From: Streptomyces chumphonensis
Lineage (GTDB): Bacteria; Actinomycetota; Actinomycetes; Streptomycetales; Streptomycetaceae
NCBI RefSeq assembly: GCF_014779715.1
Contig: NZ_JACXYU010000005.1
Location: forward strand, 186,001-250,000
Direction of reading: 5' to 3'
Length of the DNA: 64,000 nt
Shown here: piece by piece, positions 43,085 through 53,870 of the stretch
How the letters are laid out: each line of letters begins with the position of its first letter
How positions within the stretch are numbered: the first letter of the stretch is position 1
The notes under the pieces: generated by a model
What the model saw: the letters and a program-made list of their open reading frames with translations, nothing else
Told to the model about the DNA's origin: nothing
Database searches by the model: none
Program-made: the position numbers and the translations under genes

Positions 43085-43689
43085 TACGCGCTCACCCCGG
43101 CACGGGCCCGCAGCAGGGCGGCGGGCGCGACGTCCTCGAGCGGCAGGCCACGACGGGCGGCGATCTCCTCGGGGCGCTGCAGGCCCCGCAGAGCGGCCAC
43201 CGTGGCGTGCACGATGTTGATCGGGTTGGACGAGCCGAGGGACTTGCTCAGCACGTCGTGGATGCCCGCGCACTCCAGCACGGCACGCACCGGGCCACCG
43301 GCGATCACACCGGTACCGGGGGAAGCCGGCTTGAGCAGCACGACACCGGCCGCCTCCTCACCCTGGATGGGGTGCGGAATGGTGCCCTGGATGCGGGGGA
43401 CCTTGAAGAAGTGCTTCTTGGCCTCCTCAACGCCCTTGGCGATGGCGGCCGGCACCTCCTTGGCCTTGCCGTATCCGACGCCCACGGTGCCGTCACCGTC
43501 GCCCACCACGACCAGCGCGGTGAAGCTGAAGCGACGACCACCCTTCACAACCTTGGCGACGCGGTTGATCGCGACGACGCGCTCGACGTACGCGGTCTTG
43601 TCGGCAGCAGCGCCGCCGTCCCGCCGGTCCTTACGGTCCCGCCGCTCGCCGCCACCGGCGCCGCCACCGCGGCGCTGGGGTCCAGCCAT
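43084..43689 (-). CDS. rpsE: 30S ribosomal protein S5
   Basis: The 201-residue product starts at [10 protein letters not shown] with GAGAGGTAA upstream. A Gly/Arg/Asp-rich N-terminal extension of about 30 residues is usual in actinobacteria. The double-stranded RNA-binding-like S5 domain follows ([23 protein letters not shown]), with [23 protein letters not shown]. It maintains translational fidelity. Confidence 0.97.
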   Translation of the reverse strand: MAGPQRRGGGAGGGERRDRKDRRDGGAAADKTAYVERVVAINRVAKVVKGGRRFSFTALVVVGDGDGTVGVGYGKAKEVPAAIAKGVEEAKKHFFKVPRIQGTIPHPIQGEEAAGVVLLKPASPGTGVIAGGPVRAVLECAGIHDVLSKSLGSSNPINIVHATVAALRGLQRPEEIAARRGLPLEDVAPAALLRARAGVSA

Positions 43690-43732
43690 TGGAATTACCT
43701 CTCTCGTTGATCCGCTGTGCGTAGGGACCGGC

Positions 43733-44116
43733 TCAGAACTTGAGCCCGGCCTCGCGGGCGGCGTCGGCCAGGGCGGCGATGCGCCCGGCGTACTTGTTGC
43801 CGCCGCGGTCGAACACGACGGCCTCCACGCCGGCGGCCTTCGCACGCTCGGCGACCAGTGCGCCGACCTGCTTGGCCTGGGCGCTCTTGTCACCCTCGGC
43901 GCCACGGACGGAGCTGTCCATCGAGGACGCCGAGGCCAGCGTGTGGCCCTGGATGTCGTCGATGACCTGCGCCACCATGTGGCGGTTGGACCGCGTCACC
44001 ACGAGACGCGGACGCTCGGCGGTGCCGGAGACCTTCTTCCGGACGCGGATGTGACGCCGCTTGATGGCGGCGCGCTTGTAGGCGTCGCCCTTGGCGATCT
44101 TCACGCCGAATGCCAT
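43733..44116 (-). CDS. rplR: 50S ribosomal protein L18
   Basis: The 127-residue product has the L18 5S rRNA-binding fold ([36 protein letters not shown]) and the C-terminal [24 protein letters not shown]. It lies 3 bp downstream of rplF and 43 bp upstream of rpsE. Confidence 0.98.
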   Translation of the reverse strand: MAFGVKIAKGDAYKRAAIKRRHIRVRKKVSGTAERPRLVVTRSNRHMVAQVIDDIQGHTLASASSMDSSVRGAEGDKSAQAKQVGALVAERAKAAGVEAVVFDRGGNKYAGRIAALADAAREAGLKF

Positions 44117-44119
44117 GGC

Positions 44120-44659
44120 TTACTTACCAGCCTTTCCGACCTTGCGGCGGATGACTTCGCCCTCGTACTTGACGCCCTTGGCCTTGTACGGGTCGGGCTT
44201 GCGCAGCTTGCGGATGTTGGCCGCGACCTCGCCCACCTTCTGCTTGTCGATGCCCTCGACCGAGAAGCGGGTCGGGGTCTCGACCTTGAAGGTGATGCCC
44301 TCGGGCGCCTCGACCAGCACCGGGTGGCTGAAGCCGAGGGAGAACTCCAGGTTGGAGCCCTTCGCCTGGACGCGGTAACCGACACCGCTGATTTCGAGCT
44401 TCTTGACGTAGCCCTCGGTCACGCCAGTGATCATGTTCGCCACCAGCGTGCGGGACAGGCCGTGCAGGGCCTTGTTCCGGCTCTCGTCGTTCGGGCGGGT
44501 GACGACTACGGCGCCGTCCTCACCCTTGGCGACCTCGATGGGGGCGGCGACGGTGTGCGCGAGGGAGCCCTTGGGACCCTTCACGCTGACCGCGCGGCCA
44601 TCGATGGTGACGTCCACACCGGCGGGAACCGTGATGGGGAGCTTGCCGATTCGCGACAT
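44120..44659 (-). CDS. rplF: 50S ribosomal protein L6
   Basis: The 179-residue product starts [17 protein letters not shown] with GGAGGAAAA upstream. It has two L6 repeats and the C-terminal signature [25 protein letters not shown]. It binds 23S rRNA near the sarcin-ricin loop. Canonical rpsH-rplF-rplR order. Confidence 0.98.
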   Translation of the reverse strand: MSRIGKLPITVPAGVDVTIDGRAVSVKGPKGSLAHTVAAPIEVAKGEDGAVVVTRPNDESRNKALHGLSRTLVANMITGVTEGYVKKLEISGVGYRVQAKGSNLEFSLGFSHPVLVEAPEGITFKVETPTRFSVEGIDKQKVGEVAANIRKLRKPDPYKAKGVKYEGEVIRRKVGKAGK

Positions 44660-44682
44660 GGCTTTTCCTCCGTTCCCTTCCG

Positions 44683-45081
44683 TTACCAGACGTAGGCGAG
44701 GACTTCTCCGCCCACGCCCTTCTTGCCGGCCTGCTTGTCGGTGAGGAGCCCGTGCGACGTGGAGATGATCGCCACGCCCAGGCCGCCGAGCACCTTCGGC
44801 AGGTTGGTGGACTTTGCGTAGACCCGAAGGCCCGGCTTCGAGATCCGCTTGATGCCGGCGATCGAGCGCTCGCGGTTGGGGCCGAACTTCAGCTCCAGGA
44901 CGAGGCTCTTGCCCACGGGGGCGTCCTCGACCTTCCAGCCGGTGATGTAGCCCTCCTGCTGGAGGATCTCCGCGATGTGCGACTTGATCTTGCTGTGCGG
45001 CATCTCGACGGTGTCGTGGTACGCCGAGTTCGCGTTCCGCAGACGTGTGAGCATGTCTGCGATCGGATCGGTCATGGTCAT
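44683..45081 (-). CDS. rpsH: 30S ribosomal protein S8
   Basis: The 132-residue product begins [23 protein letters not shown] and ends [16 protein letters not shown], the typical S8 C-terminus. S8 is a primary 16S rRNA binder and in E. coli represses the spc operon; whether that applies here is unknown. It is separated from rpsZ by 234 bp, the longest gap within this part of the cluster. Confidence 0.98.
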   Translation of the reverse strand: MTMTDPIADMLTRLRNANSAYHDTVEMPHSKIKSHIAEILQQEGYITGWKVEDAPVGKSLVLELKFGPNRERSIAGIKRISKPGLRVYAKSTNLPKVLGGLGVAIISTSHGLLTDKQAGKKGVGGEVLAYVW

Positions 45082-45192
45082 GTGATGGCCTTCGGCCTCT
45101 CTCGCCGGGGTTTCCTGTCTGCTCCATCCCTCTCCCCGCTCGGTGGCGGGACGGGTGCGGTGCGGGGACCTACGGCGTAGTAAGCGTCTTTA

Positions 45193-45207
45193 GCGGGCTT
45201 CGCCCGC
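45193..45207 (-). other. Hairpin in the rpsZ-rpsH spacer
   Basis: GCGGGC-TTC-GCCCGC is a perfect 6-bp stem with a triloop in the 234-bp gap. A further GC-rich inverted repeat lies next to it (about 45208-45232). Possible attenuator or S8-binding leader; inference only. Confidence 0.45.
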
Positions 45208-45315
45208 GGGCGGTCCTGGGCGGCGGACGCCCAACCCCACAAGCCTACGGCATGGGGGGCGGGCCTCCGCCGTCCAGTTGCTTACCGAGAGTCCTGGTGG
45301 TCCGCGGGTGCGGGA

Positions 45316-45501
45316 CTACCAGGAGCTCTTGGTCACGCCCGGCAGCTCGCCGCGGTGCGCCATCTCGCGAAGGCACACACGGCACAGGCCGAACTTGCGG
45401 TAGACGGAGTGCGGACGGCCGCAGCGCTGGCAGCGGGTGTACGAACGCACACCGAACTTCGGCTTGCGGGCGGCCTTGGCGATCAGAGCCTTCTTCGCCA
45501 T
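45316..45501 (-). CDS. rpsZ: 30S ribosomal protein S14 type Z
   Basis: The 61-residue zinc-binding S14 has ligands Cys24, Cys27, Cys40 and Cys43 (CQRC and CRVC) and ends [11 protein letters not shown] longer zinc-free S14 is often encoded elsewhere. Its start is 2 bp from the rplE stop, in canonical order. Confidence 0.98.
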   Translation of the reverse strand: MAKKALIAKAARKPKFGVRSYTRCQRCGRPHSVYRKFGLCRVCLREMAHRGELPGVTKSSW

Positions 45502-45502
45502 G

Positions 45503-46063
45503 TCAGTTCTCCTTGAACGGGAAGCCGAGGTGACGCAGCAGGGCGCGGCCCTCTTCGTCGTTGGTCGCCGTGGTGACCACGGTGATGTCCATGCCCCGGA
45601 CCCGGTCGATCTTGTCCTGGTCGATCTCGTGGAACATGACCTGCTCCGTGAGACCGAAGGTGTAGTTCCCGCGTCCGTCGAACTGCTTCGGGGACAGGCC
45701 GCGGAAGTCGCGGATGCGCGGCAGCGCGAGCGACAGCAGGCGGTCCAGGAACTCCCACATCCGGTCGCCACGCATGGTCACGTGGGCACCGATCGGCTGG
45801 CCCTCGCGCAGCTTGAACTGCGCGATGGACTTACGGGCCTTGGTCACGGCCGGCTTCTGGCCGGTGATCGTGGCGAGGTCGCGGATGGCGCCCTCGATCA
45901 GCTTGGAGTCGCGGGCGGCGTCGCCCACACCCATGTTGACCACGATCTTGGTGAGGCCGGGGATCTGCATGACGTTCTCGTACTGGAACTCGTCACGCAG
46001 CTTGCCCGCGATCTCCTCGCGGTAGCGCTGCTTGAGGCGCGGTGCGTTGGTGGTGGCAGTCAT
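45503..46063 (-). CDS. rplE: 50S ribosomal protein L5
   Basis: The 186-residue product has the L5 signature ([51 protein letters not shown]). It binds 5S rRNA and P-site tRNA. The ATG overlaps the rplX stop (TGATG). The short N-terminal extension ([17 protein letters not shown]) is normal. Confidence 0.98.
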   Translation of the reverse strand: MTATTNAPRLKQRYREEIAGKLRDEFQYENVMQIPGLTKIVVNMGVGDAARDSKLIEGAIRDLATITGQKPAVTKARKSIAQFKLREGQPIGAHVTMRGDRMWEFLDRLLSLALPRIRDFRGLSPKQFDGRGNYTFGLTEQVMFHEIDQDKIDRVRGMDITVVTTATNDEEGRALLRHLGFPFKEN

Positions 46064-46386
46064 CAGATGTCCTCACCGGTCCGCTTGGCAACGCGGATCT
46101 TGTTGCCGTCCTCGTCGAAGCGGTATCCGACGCGCGTCACGACCTTCTCGCCGTCCTTCTCCACGACGAGCTGAACGTTGCTCACGTGGACGGGGGCCTC
46201 GGTCGTCACGATGCCGCCGGTCTTCGAACCGCGAGCGGTCTGGCCGGCCTTCGTGTGCTTCTTGACCCGGTTGACACCCTCGACCAGGACGCGGTCCTCG
46301 CGGGGGTAGGCCTGGATGACCTTGCCCTGCTTGCCCTTGTCCTTGCCGGTGATGACCTGAACCAGGTCGCCCTTCTTGATCTTCAT
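46063..46386 (-). CDS. rplX: 50S ribosomal protein L24
   Basis: The 107-residue product begins [23 protein letters not shown], the KOW motif. The ATG at 46386 is preferred because GGAGG lies 10 nt upstream. A GTG at 46392 overlapping the rplN stop would add two residues but leaves only 4 nt to the RBS. It initiates 50S assembly. Confidence 0.97.
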   Translation of the reverse strand: MKIKKGDLVQVITGKDKGKQGKVIQAYPREDRVLVEGVNRVKKHTKAGQTARGSKTGGIVTTEAPVHVSNVQLVVEKDGEKVVTRVGYRFDEDGNKIRVAKRTGEDI

Positions 46387-46388
46387 GC

Positions 46389-46757
46389 TCACAGCACCTC
46401 CGGCGCGAGCGAGATGATCTTCATGAACTTCTTCTCGCGCAGTTCACGGCCCACCGGGCCGAAGATTCGGGTGCCGCGGGGGTCACCGTCACCCTTGAGG
46501 ATGACAGCGGCGTTCTCGTCGAAGCGGATGTACGAGCCGTCGGGACGACGGCGCTCCTTGACGGTGCGCACGATGACGGCCTTGACGACGTCACCCTTCT
46601 TCACGTTGCCACCGGGGATCGCGTCCTTGACGGTGGCGACGATGACGTCCCCGATACCCGCGTAGCGGCGACCCGAGCCACCGAGCACACGGATGCAAAG
46701 GATCTCCTTCGCACCAGTGTTGTCGGCGACACGCAGTCGCGACTCCTGCTGGATCAC
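46389..46757 (-). CDS. rplN: 50S ribosomal protein L14
   Basis: The 122-residue product has the L14 pattern [37 protein letters not shown] and the C-terminal [18 protein letters not shown]. It is coupled to rplX and preceded by a 97-bp spacer holding a strong hairpin after rpsQ. Confidence 0.98.
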   Translation of the reverse strand: MIQQESRLRVADNTGAKEILCIRVLGGSGRRYAGIGDVIVATVKDAIPGGNVKKGDVVKAVIVRTVKERRRPDGSYIRFDENAAVILKGDGDPRGTRIFGPVGRELREKKFMKIISLAPEVL

Positions 46758-46785
46758 GTCTATCTCCTGATCGTCTGCCGGTTCC

Positions 46786-46815
46786 CGGTGGGGAGTTCAC
46801 GCGAACTCCCCACCG
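46786..46815 (-). terminator. Perfect 13-bp hairpin between rpsQ and rplN
   Basis: CGGTGGGGAGTTC, a 4-nt loop (ACGC) and the exact complement lie 40-70 nt after the rpsQ stop in the transcribed direction. There is no U tract. It may be an attenuator or processing site inside the operon. Confidence 0.65.
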
Positions 46816-46854
46816 AGCCTGGCGGAACTTTCCGGAAGGCGAATGCCTTACGGG

Positions 46855-47139
46855 TTACTTGGCCTTCTCGAGGATCTCGACGACGCGCCAGCGCTTCGTC
46901 GCGGACAGCGGCCGGGTCTCCATGAGGAGGACGCGGTCGCCGACACCCGCGGCGTTCTGCTCGTCGTGCGCCTTGAGCTTGTTCGTACGGCGGATGACCT
47001 TGCCGTACAGCGCGTGCTTGACGCGGTCCTCGACGGCGACGACGACGGTCTTGTCCATCTTGTCGCTGACGACCAGACCCTCACGGGTCTTGCGGAAGCC
47101 GCGCTGCTCGTTCTTCTCAGTCACATTCGTCTCGCTCAT
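46855..47139 (-). CDS. rpsQ: 30S ribosomal protein S17
   Basis: The 94-residue product is an OB-fold protein ([61 protein letters not shown]). The N-terminal ~14 residues are an actinobacterial extension. The ATG overlaps the rpmC stop (TGATG). Confidence 0.98.
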   Translation of the reverse strand: MSETNVTEKNEQRGFRKTREGLVVSDKMDKTVVVAVEDRVKHALYGKVIRRTNKLKAHDEQNAAGVGDRVLLMETRPLSATKRWRVVEILEKAK

Positions 47140-47363
47140 CAGGCGCTCTCCACCGTCTCGATGCCGAGCTCGCGCTCGCGCATCAGGGTGTAGATCCGGG
47201 CGATGTCCTTGCGGACGGCCTTCAGCCGGCTGTTGTTCTCCAGCTGACCGGTCGCCGCCTGGAAGCGGAGCTTGAACAGCTCCTCCTTGGCCTCGCGCAG
47301 CTTCCCAACGAGTTCCTCGTTGTTCAGCTCACGCAGCTCGCTGGCCTTGGTACCGGCCGACAT
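47139..47363 (-). CDS. rpmC: 50S ribosomal protein L29
   Basis: The 74-residue two-helix protein ([29 protein letters not shown]) sits at the peptide exit tunnel. The ATG at 47363 overlaps the rplP stop (TGATG); a GTG one codon upstream is possible. Confidence 0.98.
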   Translation of the reverse strand: MSAGTKASELRELNNEELVGKLREAKEELFKLRFQAATGQLENNSRLKAVRKDIARIYTLMRERELGIETVESA

Positions 47364-47782
47364 CACGCGTCACCTGCCTCGCGCCGCACGATCCGGCACT
47401 TCATCGGAAGCTTGTGAGCAGCGCGAGTGAGCGCCTCACGAGCAATCTTCTCGTTCGGGTAGGACAGCTCGAACATCACCCGACCGGGCTTGACGTTCGC
47501 GATCCACCACTCCGGCGAACCCTTACCGGAACCCATGCGGGTCTCGGCGGGCTTCTTGGTGAGCGGACGGTCCGGGTAGATGTTGATCCAGACCTTGCCG
47601 CCACGCTTGATGTGACGCGTCATGGCGATACGAGCTGCCTCGATCTGCCGGTTCGTCACGTACGCGGCGGTGACCGCCTGGATGCCGAACTCGCCGAAGG
47701 CGACCTCGGTGCCACCCTTGGCCATACCCGAGCGCTTGGGGTGGTGCTGCTTGCGGTGCTTGACCCTGCGCGGGATCAGCAT
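47363..47782 (-). CDS. rplP: 50S ribosomal protein L16
   Basis: The 139-residue product begins [24 protein letters not shown] and contains the L16 signature [25 protein letters not shown]. It organises the A-tRNA site. It lies 5 bp after rpsC. Confidence 0.98.
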   Translation of the reverse strand: MLIPRRVKHRKQHHPKRSGMAKGGTEVAFGEFGIQAVTAAYVTNRQIEAARIAMTRHIKRGGKVWINIYPDRPLTKKPAETRMGSGKGSPEWWIANVKPGRVMFELSYPNEKIAREALTRAAHKLPMKCRIVRREAGDA

Positions 47783-47787
47783 GGCGG

Positions 47788-48614
<827 letters not shown>

Positions 48615-48615
<1 letters not shown>

Positions 48616-48962
48616 TACCGGGTTCCTTCCTTGCTGCCGACGACCACCGTGATGTGGCTGGTCCGCTTGCGAATCCGGTACGCGCGGCCCTGGGCGCGCG
48701 GACGGAAACGCTTCAGGGTCGGGCCCTCGTCGACGTAAGCCTCCTTCACGAACAGGGTGCTCACGTCGGTGTGGTCGTAGTTGTGCGCGGCGTTGGCAAT
48801 GGCGCTGTCGAGCACCTTGCCCACCGGCACACTCGCGGCCTGCGGGGCGAAACGCAGGACCGCCTGGGCCTCCGTGGCGTTCATGCCACGGACGAGGTCC
48901 ACCACCCGGCGGGCCTTCATGGGCGTGACGCGCACATAGCGCGCCTGGGCCCTGGCTTCCAT
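48615..48962 (-). CDS. rplV: 50S ribosomal protein L22
   Basis: The 115-residue product starts at [26 protein letters not shown] with GAAGGGA 6 nt upstream; a start eight codons earlier lacks an RBS. The exit-tunnel loop region ends [22 protein letters not shown]. It lies about 45 bp after rpsS. Confidence 0.97.
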
Positions 48963-49005
48963 GGTTGTCCCTTCGGTGTCAGTCATAGTCGTTGCACCCA
49001 GCCGA

Positions 49006-49287
49006 TCAGCGACGACGCGACTTGCGATCGTCCTTCACGTGGCCGCGGAAGGTGCGGGTCGGCGCGAACTCGCCGAGCTTGTGGCCGACCATCGACTCGG
49101 TGACGAACACCGGGACGTGCTTGCGGCCGTCGTGCACCGCGATCGTGTGGCCCAGCATGGCCGGGACGATCATGGAGCGGCGGGACCAGGTCTTGATGAC
49201 GTTCTTGGTGCCGGCTTCGTTCTGCGTGTCCACCTTCTTGATCAGGTGGTCGTCGACGAAGGGCCCCTTCTTGAGACTGCGCGGCAT
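49006..49287 (-). CDS. rpsS: 30S ribosomal protein S19
   Basis: The 93-residue product begins [20 protein letters not shown] and contains [39 protein letters not shown] S19 sequence. It forms an inter-subunit bridge in the 30S head. Located between rplB and rplV as usual. Confidence 0.98.
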   Translation of the reverse strand: MPRSLKKGPFVDDHLIKKVDTQNEAGTKNVIKTWSRRSMIVPAMLGHTIAVHDGRKHVPVFVTESMVGHKLGEFAPTRTFRGHVKDDRKSRRR

Positions 49288-49299
49288 CTAAACCCGCTC

Positions 49300-50136
49300 C
49301 TAGCGCTTCTTGTTCGTCTTGCGGCGGCGGACGATGTACTTGTTGCTGGCCTTCTTCGGCGAGCGAGTACGTCCTTCCTTCTGACCCCAGGGCGACACCG
49401 GGTGGCGTCCACCCGAGGTCCGGCCCTCACCACCACCGTGCGGGTGGTCGATCGGGTTCATCACGACGCCGCGGACGGTCGGGCGAACGCCCAGCCAGCG
49501 CTTGCGGCCCGCCTTGCCCCAGTTGATGTTCGACTGCTCGGCGTTGCCGACCTCGCCGACGGTGGCGCGGCAGCGGACGTCGACCAGCCGGATCTCGCCG
49601 GACGGCATGCGCAGGTGGGCCATGGAGCCCTCACGCGCGAGCAGCTGCACGGCGGCACCCGCGGAACGGGCGAACTTCGCGCCGCCGCCGGGCCGCAGCT
49701 CGATGGCGTGGATGGTCGTACCGACCGGGATGTTGCGCAGCGGCAGGTTGTTGCCCGGCTTGATGTCGGCCCCGGGACCGTTCTCCACGCGGTCGCCCTG
49801 CTGGATGCCGCGCGGCGCGAGGATGTAGCGCTTCTCGCCGTCGGCGTAGTGCAGCAGCGCGATGCGCGCGGTGCGGTTCGGGTCGTACTCGATGTGCGCG
49901 ACCTTGGCCGGCACGCCGTCCTTGTCGTGACGACGGAAGTCGATCACGCGGTAGGCGCGCTTGTGGCCACCGCCCTGGTGGCGAACGGTCACACGACCGG
50001 CGTTGTTACGGCCGCCCTTGCTGTGCAGCGGGCGGACCAGCGACTTCTCCGGCGTGGACCGCGTGATCTCGACGAAGTCGGCGACGCTGGCGCCACGACG
50101 GCCAGGAGTCGTCGGCTTGTACTTGCGGATACCCAT
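49300..50136 (-). CDS. rplB: 50S ribosomal protein L2
   Basis: The 278-residue product begins [18 protein letters not shown]. The peptidyl-transferase-proximal segment [27 protein letters not shown] carries the conserved histidine. It lies about 50 bp downstream of rplW and 12 bp upstream of rpsS. Confidence 0.98.
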   Translation of the reverse strand: MGIRKYKPTTPGRRGASVADFVEITRSTPEKSLVRPLHSKGGRNNAGRVTVRHQGGGHKRAYRVIDFRRHDKDGVPAKVAHIEYDPNRTARIALLHYADGEKRYILAPRGIQQGDRVENGPGADIKPGNNLPLRNIPVGTTIHAIELRPGGGAKFARSAGAAVQLLAREGSMAHLRMPSGEIRLVDVRCRATVGEVGNAEQSNINWGKAGRKRWLGVRPTVRGVVMNPIDHPHGGGEGRTSGGRHPVSPWGQKEGRTRSPKKASNKYIVRRRKTNKKR

Positions 50137-50187
50137 TTCTCAGTCCTCGTCCAAAATCGGACAGCTATTGGACAGTCCACGTCTCCG

Positions 50188-50529
50188 TTAGGAGACCGGC
50201 CCGCCGAAGATGTCGATACGGTCGCCCTCGGCGAGGGTCACGATGGCGCGCTTGGTGTCGGCGCGCTTGCCGTAACCGGTGCGGGTGCGCTTGCGCTTGC
50301 CCTGCCGGTTGATCGTGTTCACACCGGTGACCTTGACCGAGAAGACCGCCTCGACGGCCTGCTTGATCTGGGTCTTGTTGGCCCGCGGGTCGACGATGAA
50401 CGTGTACTTGTTCTCGTCGAGCAGCGCGTAGCTCTTCTCCGAGACCACGGGCTTCAGCAGGATGTCACGGGGGTCCGTGAACGTGCTGCTCGTGATCGCG
50501 GTGGCCGCGGTGGCGGTTGCCTCGCTCAT
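50188..50529 (-). CDS. rplW: 50S ribosomal protein L23
   Basis: The 113-residue product has [42 protein letters not shown] and [17 protein letters not shown]. The first ~17 residues are an Ala/Thr-rich extension. It is the docking site for trigger factor and SRP at the exit tunnel. The ATG overlaps the rplD stop (TGATG). Confidence 0.98.
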   Translation of the reverse strand: MSEATATAATAITSSTFTDPRDILLKPVVSEKSYALLDENKYTFIVDPRANKTQIKQAVEAVFSVKVTGVNTINRQGKRKRTRTGYGKRADTKRAIVTLAEGDRIDIFGGPVS

Positions 50530-51203
50530 CAGGCGTCGCTCCCTTCGAGCTCAACCTCACTCGCGACGGCCTTGCCGGCCTTGGCGGGCCCGGCGACGAA
50601 GGAGTCGTAGGCAGCCTTGGTGAAGACCACGTCGTCGGAGACGAGCACGTCGTACGTGTTCAGCTGGCCCGGCTCCAGGATGTGCACCTGGGGCAGGTTG
50701 CGGGCGGACAGCCACGCGGCCTCGTCGGCCCGCTCGGCGACCAGCAGCACGCTCTTGCGCTCGCTGATCTTGCCGAAGAGGGTCTTGGCGGCCTTGGTGG
50801 AGACCTCGCCCTCGACCACGCCGGAGACGACGTGGACGCGGTTGTGGCGGGCCCGGTCGGAGAGGGCGCCACGCAGGGCGGCGGCCTTCATCTTCTTCGG
50901 GGTCCGCTGCGAGTAGTCACGCGGCACGGGACCGTGCACGACGCCACCACCGGCGAACTGCGGGGCGCGGGTCGAACCCTGACGCGCGCGGCCGGTGCCC
51001 TTCTGGCGGTACGGCTTCTTGCCACCGCCGCGGACCTCGCCACGGGTCTTGGTCTTGTGCGTGCCCTGGCGGGCAGCGGCCAGCTGGGCGACGACGACCT
51101 GGTGGATCAGCGGGATGCTGACCTTCGCGTCGAAGATCTCCGCGGGGAGCTCGACGGTCCCGGCCTTGTCGCCTGCCGGCGAAAGGATGTCAATGGTGCT
51201 CAT
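50529..51203 (-). CDS. rplD: 50S ribosomal protein L4
   Basis: The 224-residue product starts at [20 protein letters not shown]. The tunnel loop region is [32 protein letters not shown]. In E. coli L4 autoregulates the S10 operon; that is not known here. It lies 4 bp downstream of rplC. Confidence 0.97.
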   Translation of the reverse strand: MSTIDILSPAGDKAGTVELPAEIFDAKVSIPLIHQVVVAQLAAARQGTHKTKTRGEVRGGGKKPYRQKGTGRARQGSTRAPQFAGGGVVHGPVPRDYSQRTPKKMKAAALRGALSDRARHNRVHVVSGVVEGEVSTKAAKTLFGKISERKSVLLVAERADEAAWLSARNLPQVHILEPGQLNTYDVLVSDDVVFTKAAYDSFVAGPAKAGKAVASEVELEGSDA

Positions 51204-51207
51204 TACC

Positions 51208-51852
51208 TCAGGCCCCCTTGGCCGCAGTACGGACCAGGACGAGGCCGCCGTTCGGACCGGGGACGGCGCCCTTGATGAGCAGCAGTCCCTTCTCCGCGTC
51301 AACGGCGTGGACGGTCAGGTTCTGGGTGGTGACCCGCTCGTTGCCCATGCGGCCCGCCATCTTCATTCCCTTGAAGACGCGGCCGGGGGTGGCGCAGCCA
51401 CCGATGGAGCCCGGCTTGCGGTGCACGCGGTGCGCACCGTGCGAAGCCTTGCCGCCGTGGAAGCCGTGGCGCTTCATGACACCGGCGGTGCCCTTGCCCT
51501 TGGACTTGCCGGTCACGTCCACCTTGATGCCGGACTCGAACACCTCGGCGGTGATCTCCTGGCCCAGGGTGTACTCGGACGCGTCCTCGGTGCGGAGCTC
51601 GACCAGGTGGCGCCGGGGCGTCACGTCGGCCTTGGCGAAGTGACCCTTGAGGGGCTTGTTCACCTTGCGCGGGTCGATCTCGCCGAAGGCGATCTGGACG
51701 GCGCCGTAGCCGTCACGGTCTGCGGAGCGCACCTGGGTCACGACGCAGGGGCCGGCCTTGACCACGGTCACCGGGACGACACGGTTGTTCTCGTCCCAGA
51801 CCTGGGTCATGCCGAGCTTCTCGCCCAGGAGGCCCTTGATCTGCTTAGCCAT
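51208..51852 (-). CDS. rplC: 50S ribosomal protein L3
   Basis: The 214-residue product begins [21 protein letters not shown] and contains [36 protein letters not shown], the L3 extension reaching the peptidyl-transferase centre. It lies 14 bp downstream of rpsJ. Confidence 0.98.
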   Translation of the reverse strand: MAKQIKGLLGEKLGMTQVWDENNRVVPVTVVKAGPCVVTQVRSADRDGYGAVQIAFGEIDPRKVNKPLKGHFAKADVTPRRHLVELRTEDASEYTLGQEITAEVFESGIKVDVTGKSKGKGTAGVMKRHGFHGGKASHGAHRVHRKPGSIGGCATPGRVFKGMKMAGRMGNERVTTQNLTVHAVDAEKGLLLIKGAVPGPNGGLVLVRTAAKGA

Positions 51853-51866
51853 CTTCAGCGCACCCC

Positions 51867-52175
51867 TCAGAGCTTGATCTCGATGTCAACGCCGGCCGGG
51901 AGGTCCAGGCGCATCAGCGAGTCAACGGTCTTGGGCGTCGGGTCGAGGATGTCGATCAGACGCTTGTGGGTACGCATCTCGAAGTGCTCGCGCGAGTCCT
52001 TGTACTTGTGCGGCGACTTGATGACGCAGTACACGTTCTTCTCAGTGGGCAGCGGCACCGGGCCCGCGACCGACGCACCAGTGCGGGTCACCGTCTCGAC
52101 GATCTTCTTCGCCGAGTTGTCGATGACCTCGTGGTCGTAGGCCTTGAGCCGGATGCGGATCTTCTGTCCCGCCAT
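51867..52175 (-). CDS. rpsJ: 30S ribosomal protein S10
   Basis: The 102-residue product ([34 protein letters not shown], ending [12 protein letters not shown]) is the first gene of the S10 cluster. S10 (NusE) also takes part in rRNA antitermination. Its 370-bp upstream region holds the leader and promoter of the whole superoperon. tuf is not immediately upstream; instead a caspase-like gene is. Confidence 0.98.
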   Translation of the reverse strand: MAGQKIRIRLKAYDHEVIDNSAKKIVETVTRTGASVAGPVPLPTEKNVYCVIKSPHKYKDSREHFEMRTHKRLIDILDPTPKTVDSLMRLDLPAGVDIEIKL

Positions 52176-52545
52176 GGCTACTTCGTAGTCCTGTCTCTCG
52201 TAAACGCTCTGGACCCGGTGGCTCCACCCTCACGTCCGACCCACGCGGTCGGGCGTGTCGCATCCCCTCTCGTACTTCTCCGCAGGAGCAGCCCTGCGAG
52301 GGGAGGAACCGGGGGGAAGAAACCCACCGGGTGCCTGGTTAAAAGCCCCTCCTGCGCTTCCCGGAAGATTCCCGTACTTCCGCCCCTGACGAGGGGCGAC
52401 GAATACCTGGGACTCGCTTCCGGTCCTCCCGGCGGGAGGCGCACAGCATCGGCACTCAACCGAGCAACCGGAACAGTGTGCCATACGGGACAGAGCCGTC
52501 GCCAATCGGGCCGGGCCCGCCCCGGGCGCTGTGCGCCGGGCCCAC
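52176..52545 (-). promoter_or_regulatory. S10 operon leader and promoter region
   Basis: No gene is supported. On the minus strand TTGGCG (about 52500) followed about 19 nt later by CACACT is the best promoter candidate. The leader contains a perfect hairpin (CGCCCCT-GACG-AGGGGCG, 52381-52398) and other GC-rich inverted repeats (about 52263-52304), so attenuation is plausible. A GC-rich imperfect hairpin at about 52506-52542 may end caspase-gene transcription. Confidence 0.5.
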
Positions 52546-53868
52546 TCAGCCCTCGGCGGCGCCCTGGACGGCGGACAGCAGCGCGTGGATCCGCTGCGCG
52601 TAGGCCCGGCCCCAGAAGCCGTACTCGACCAGGTCGTCCGCACCGAGCCGGAGGTTCACCAGCCAGCCGGTCACGAAGCGACCGTGGCCCGCGTGCTGCT
52701 CCTCGGAGGTGAGCGTCACCCGCAGCCGCCCCAGCTCGCCGTACGGGCAGCGTAGCCGTCCGTACTTCGTGACGGCGTACAGGGCCCGGTCGGTGAAGAC
52801 CAGCATCCGGTACCCGTAGCTGCCCGGAAGCCGCCCCGGCGGGACGGCGACCGCCCCCACGGCCTCGCCCGCCCGGACCCGACCCTGCCGCGCGGCCTTC
52901 TCCACCAGCCGCCCGGAGAGCGCGACCCCCTTCCGCACCAGACGGTCCGGCTGGACCGCCAGCACGTCGAAGATCCGCTCGGCGACGGCCCGGTCCGTAC
53001 GGGTGGGCCCGATGTTTGGAGCCGGCTGACGCCTCCCCGGCCCGGCGACCCCGGAGGCCGCCCCCGCCGGGTTGGGGAACAGAGGCACACGGGCCAGATC
53101 ACCGGCCTTCTGCGTGGGGGCGTGCACCTCCGGCACGGGCGCCCCCTTCTCGCGCTGGAGCACCCCCACGACCCGGCACACGTCGACCAGCGACAGCGCC
53201 CCGGCCACGTCCGCCTCCCCGGCGGTCAGGACGTCGACGAGGCTGCGCCCGAACGTCGTCCAGGACAGCGTCCCGTCCATCTCCGCCCAGGTGTCCCGGT
53301 CGGCGGCGCACAGCACGGCGACGCTGCCTGGCCCGGAGCGGGGCTCCTCCTCGACGACCGTCCGCACCCGCCGCCCCACGACCTCGTCGAGCGGCCCCTG
53401 CATGTGCGGCACCGCGGCCGCCGCGAAGCAGGAGTCGAGGATCAGGACACGGTCGCTGTCGGGCGCCACCGCCCGCAACAGGCGGCCCAGCGAGCTCGCG
53501 CGCAGGCTGGTCTCCTCCGTCAGCGGCGGACGGGTGTCGTGCAGCGCGAGGCAGTACTCCTGCGACGACGGCGGGAAGAACCCGTGACCGGTGTAGAGGA
53601 ACAGCACGGTCCACCCGGCGCCCCTGGGGCTCTGCCCGCCGAACGCCTTGACCAGGAAGTCCTGGATCACGTCGAGGTGATGCTGCGCGCCCGCCTCCCC
53701 GAACAGCCACAGCAGGTGTTCGGTCGGGAGCCGAAGGTGCTCGCCGGTCAGGTAGGCCCGCACGGCGTCGGCCGTGGTGCGGAACGCGGCGGCGTCCTCG
53801 AACTGCTCCATGCTCGGCCAGGAGTCGGCACCGCAGACGATCGCCAGCGTGCGGCCGGGGTCGAGCAC
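52546..53868 (-). CDS. Caspase-like (peptidase C14) protein with C-terminal PH-like domain
   Basis: The 440-residue product has the caspase/metacaspase dyad: His95 in LFLYTGHGFF and Cys147 in VLILDSCFAA, with the expected spacing of about 50 residues. The peptidase fold covers about residues 5-250. A Gly/Pro-rich linker follows, and residues ~285-438 (RAVAERIFDVLAVQPDRLV, MLVFTDRALYAVTKYGRL) resemble a bacterial PH-like domain. No signal peptide or membrane segment is seen. The start is GTG, 2 bp after the stop of the EACC1-like gene, so the two are coupled. In actinobacteria such caspases are predicted effectors of NTP-dependent conflict systems; this assignment is inferred from family and partner. 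Confidence 0.88.
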   Translation of the reverse strand: MLDPGRTLAIVCGADSWPSMEQFEDAAAFRTTADAVRAYLTGEHLRLPTEHLLWLFGEAGAQHHLDVIQDFLVKAFGGQSPRGAGWTVLFLYTGHGFFPPSSQEYCLALHDTRPPLTEETSLRASSLGRLLRAVAPDSDRVLILDSCFAAAAVPHMQGPLDEVVGRRVRTVVEEEPRSGPGSVAVLCAADRDTWAEMDGTLSWTTFGRSLVDVLTAGEADVAGALSLVDVCRVVGVLQREKGAPVPEVHAPTQKAGDLARVPLFPNPAGAASGVAGPGRRQPAPNIGPTRTDRAVAERIFDVLAVQPDRLVRKGVALSGRLVEKAARQGRVRAGEAVGAVAVPPGRLPGSYGYRMLVFTDRALYAVTKYGRLRCPYGELGRLRVTLTSEEQHAGHGRFVTGWLVNLRLGADDLVEYGFWGRAYAQRIHALLSAVQGAAEG

Positions 53869-53870
53869 CC

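Noticed and set aside
45081..45315. Possible tRNA or small RNA in the rpsZ-rpsH gap
   Set aside because: Hairpins are present but no cloverleaf or T-loop (GGTTCGA) motif can be found.
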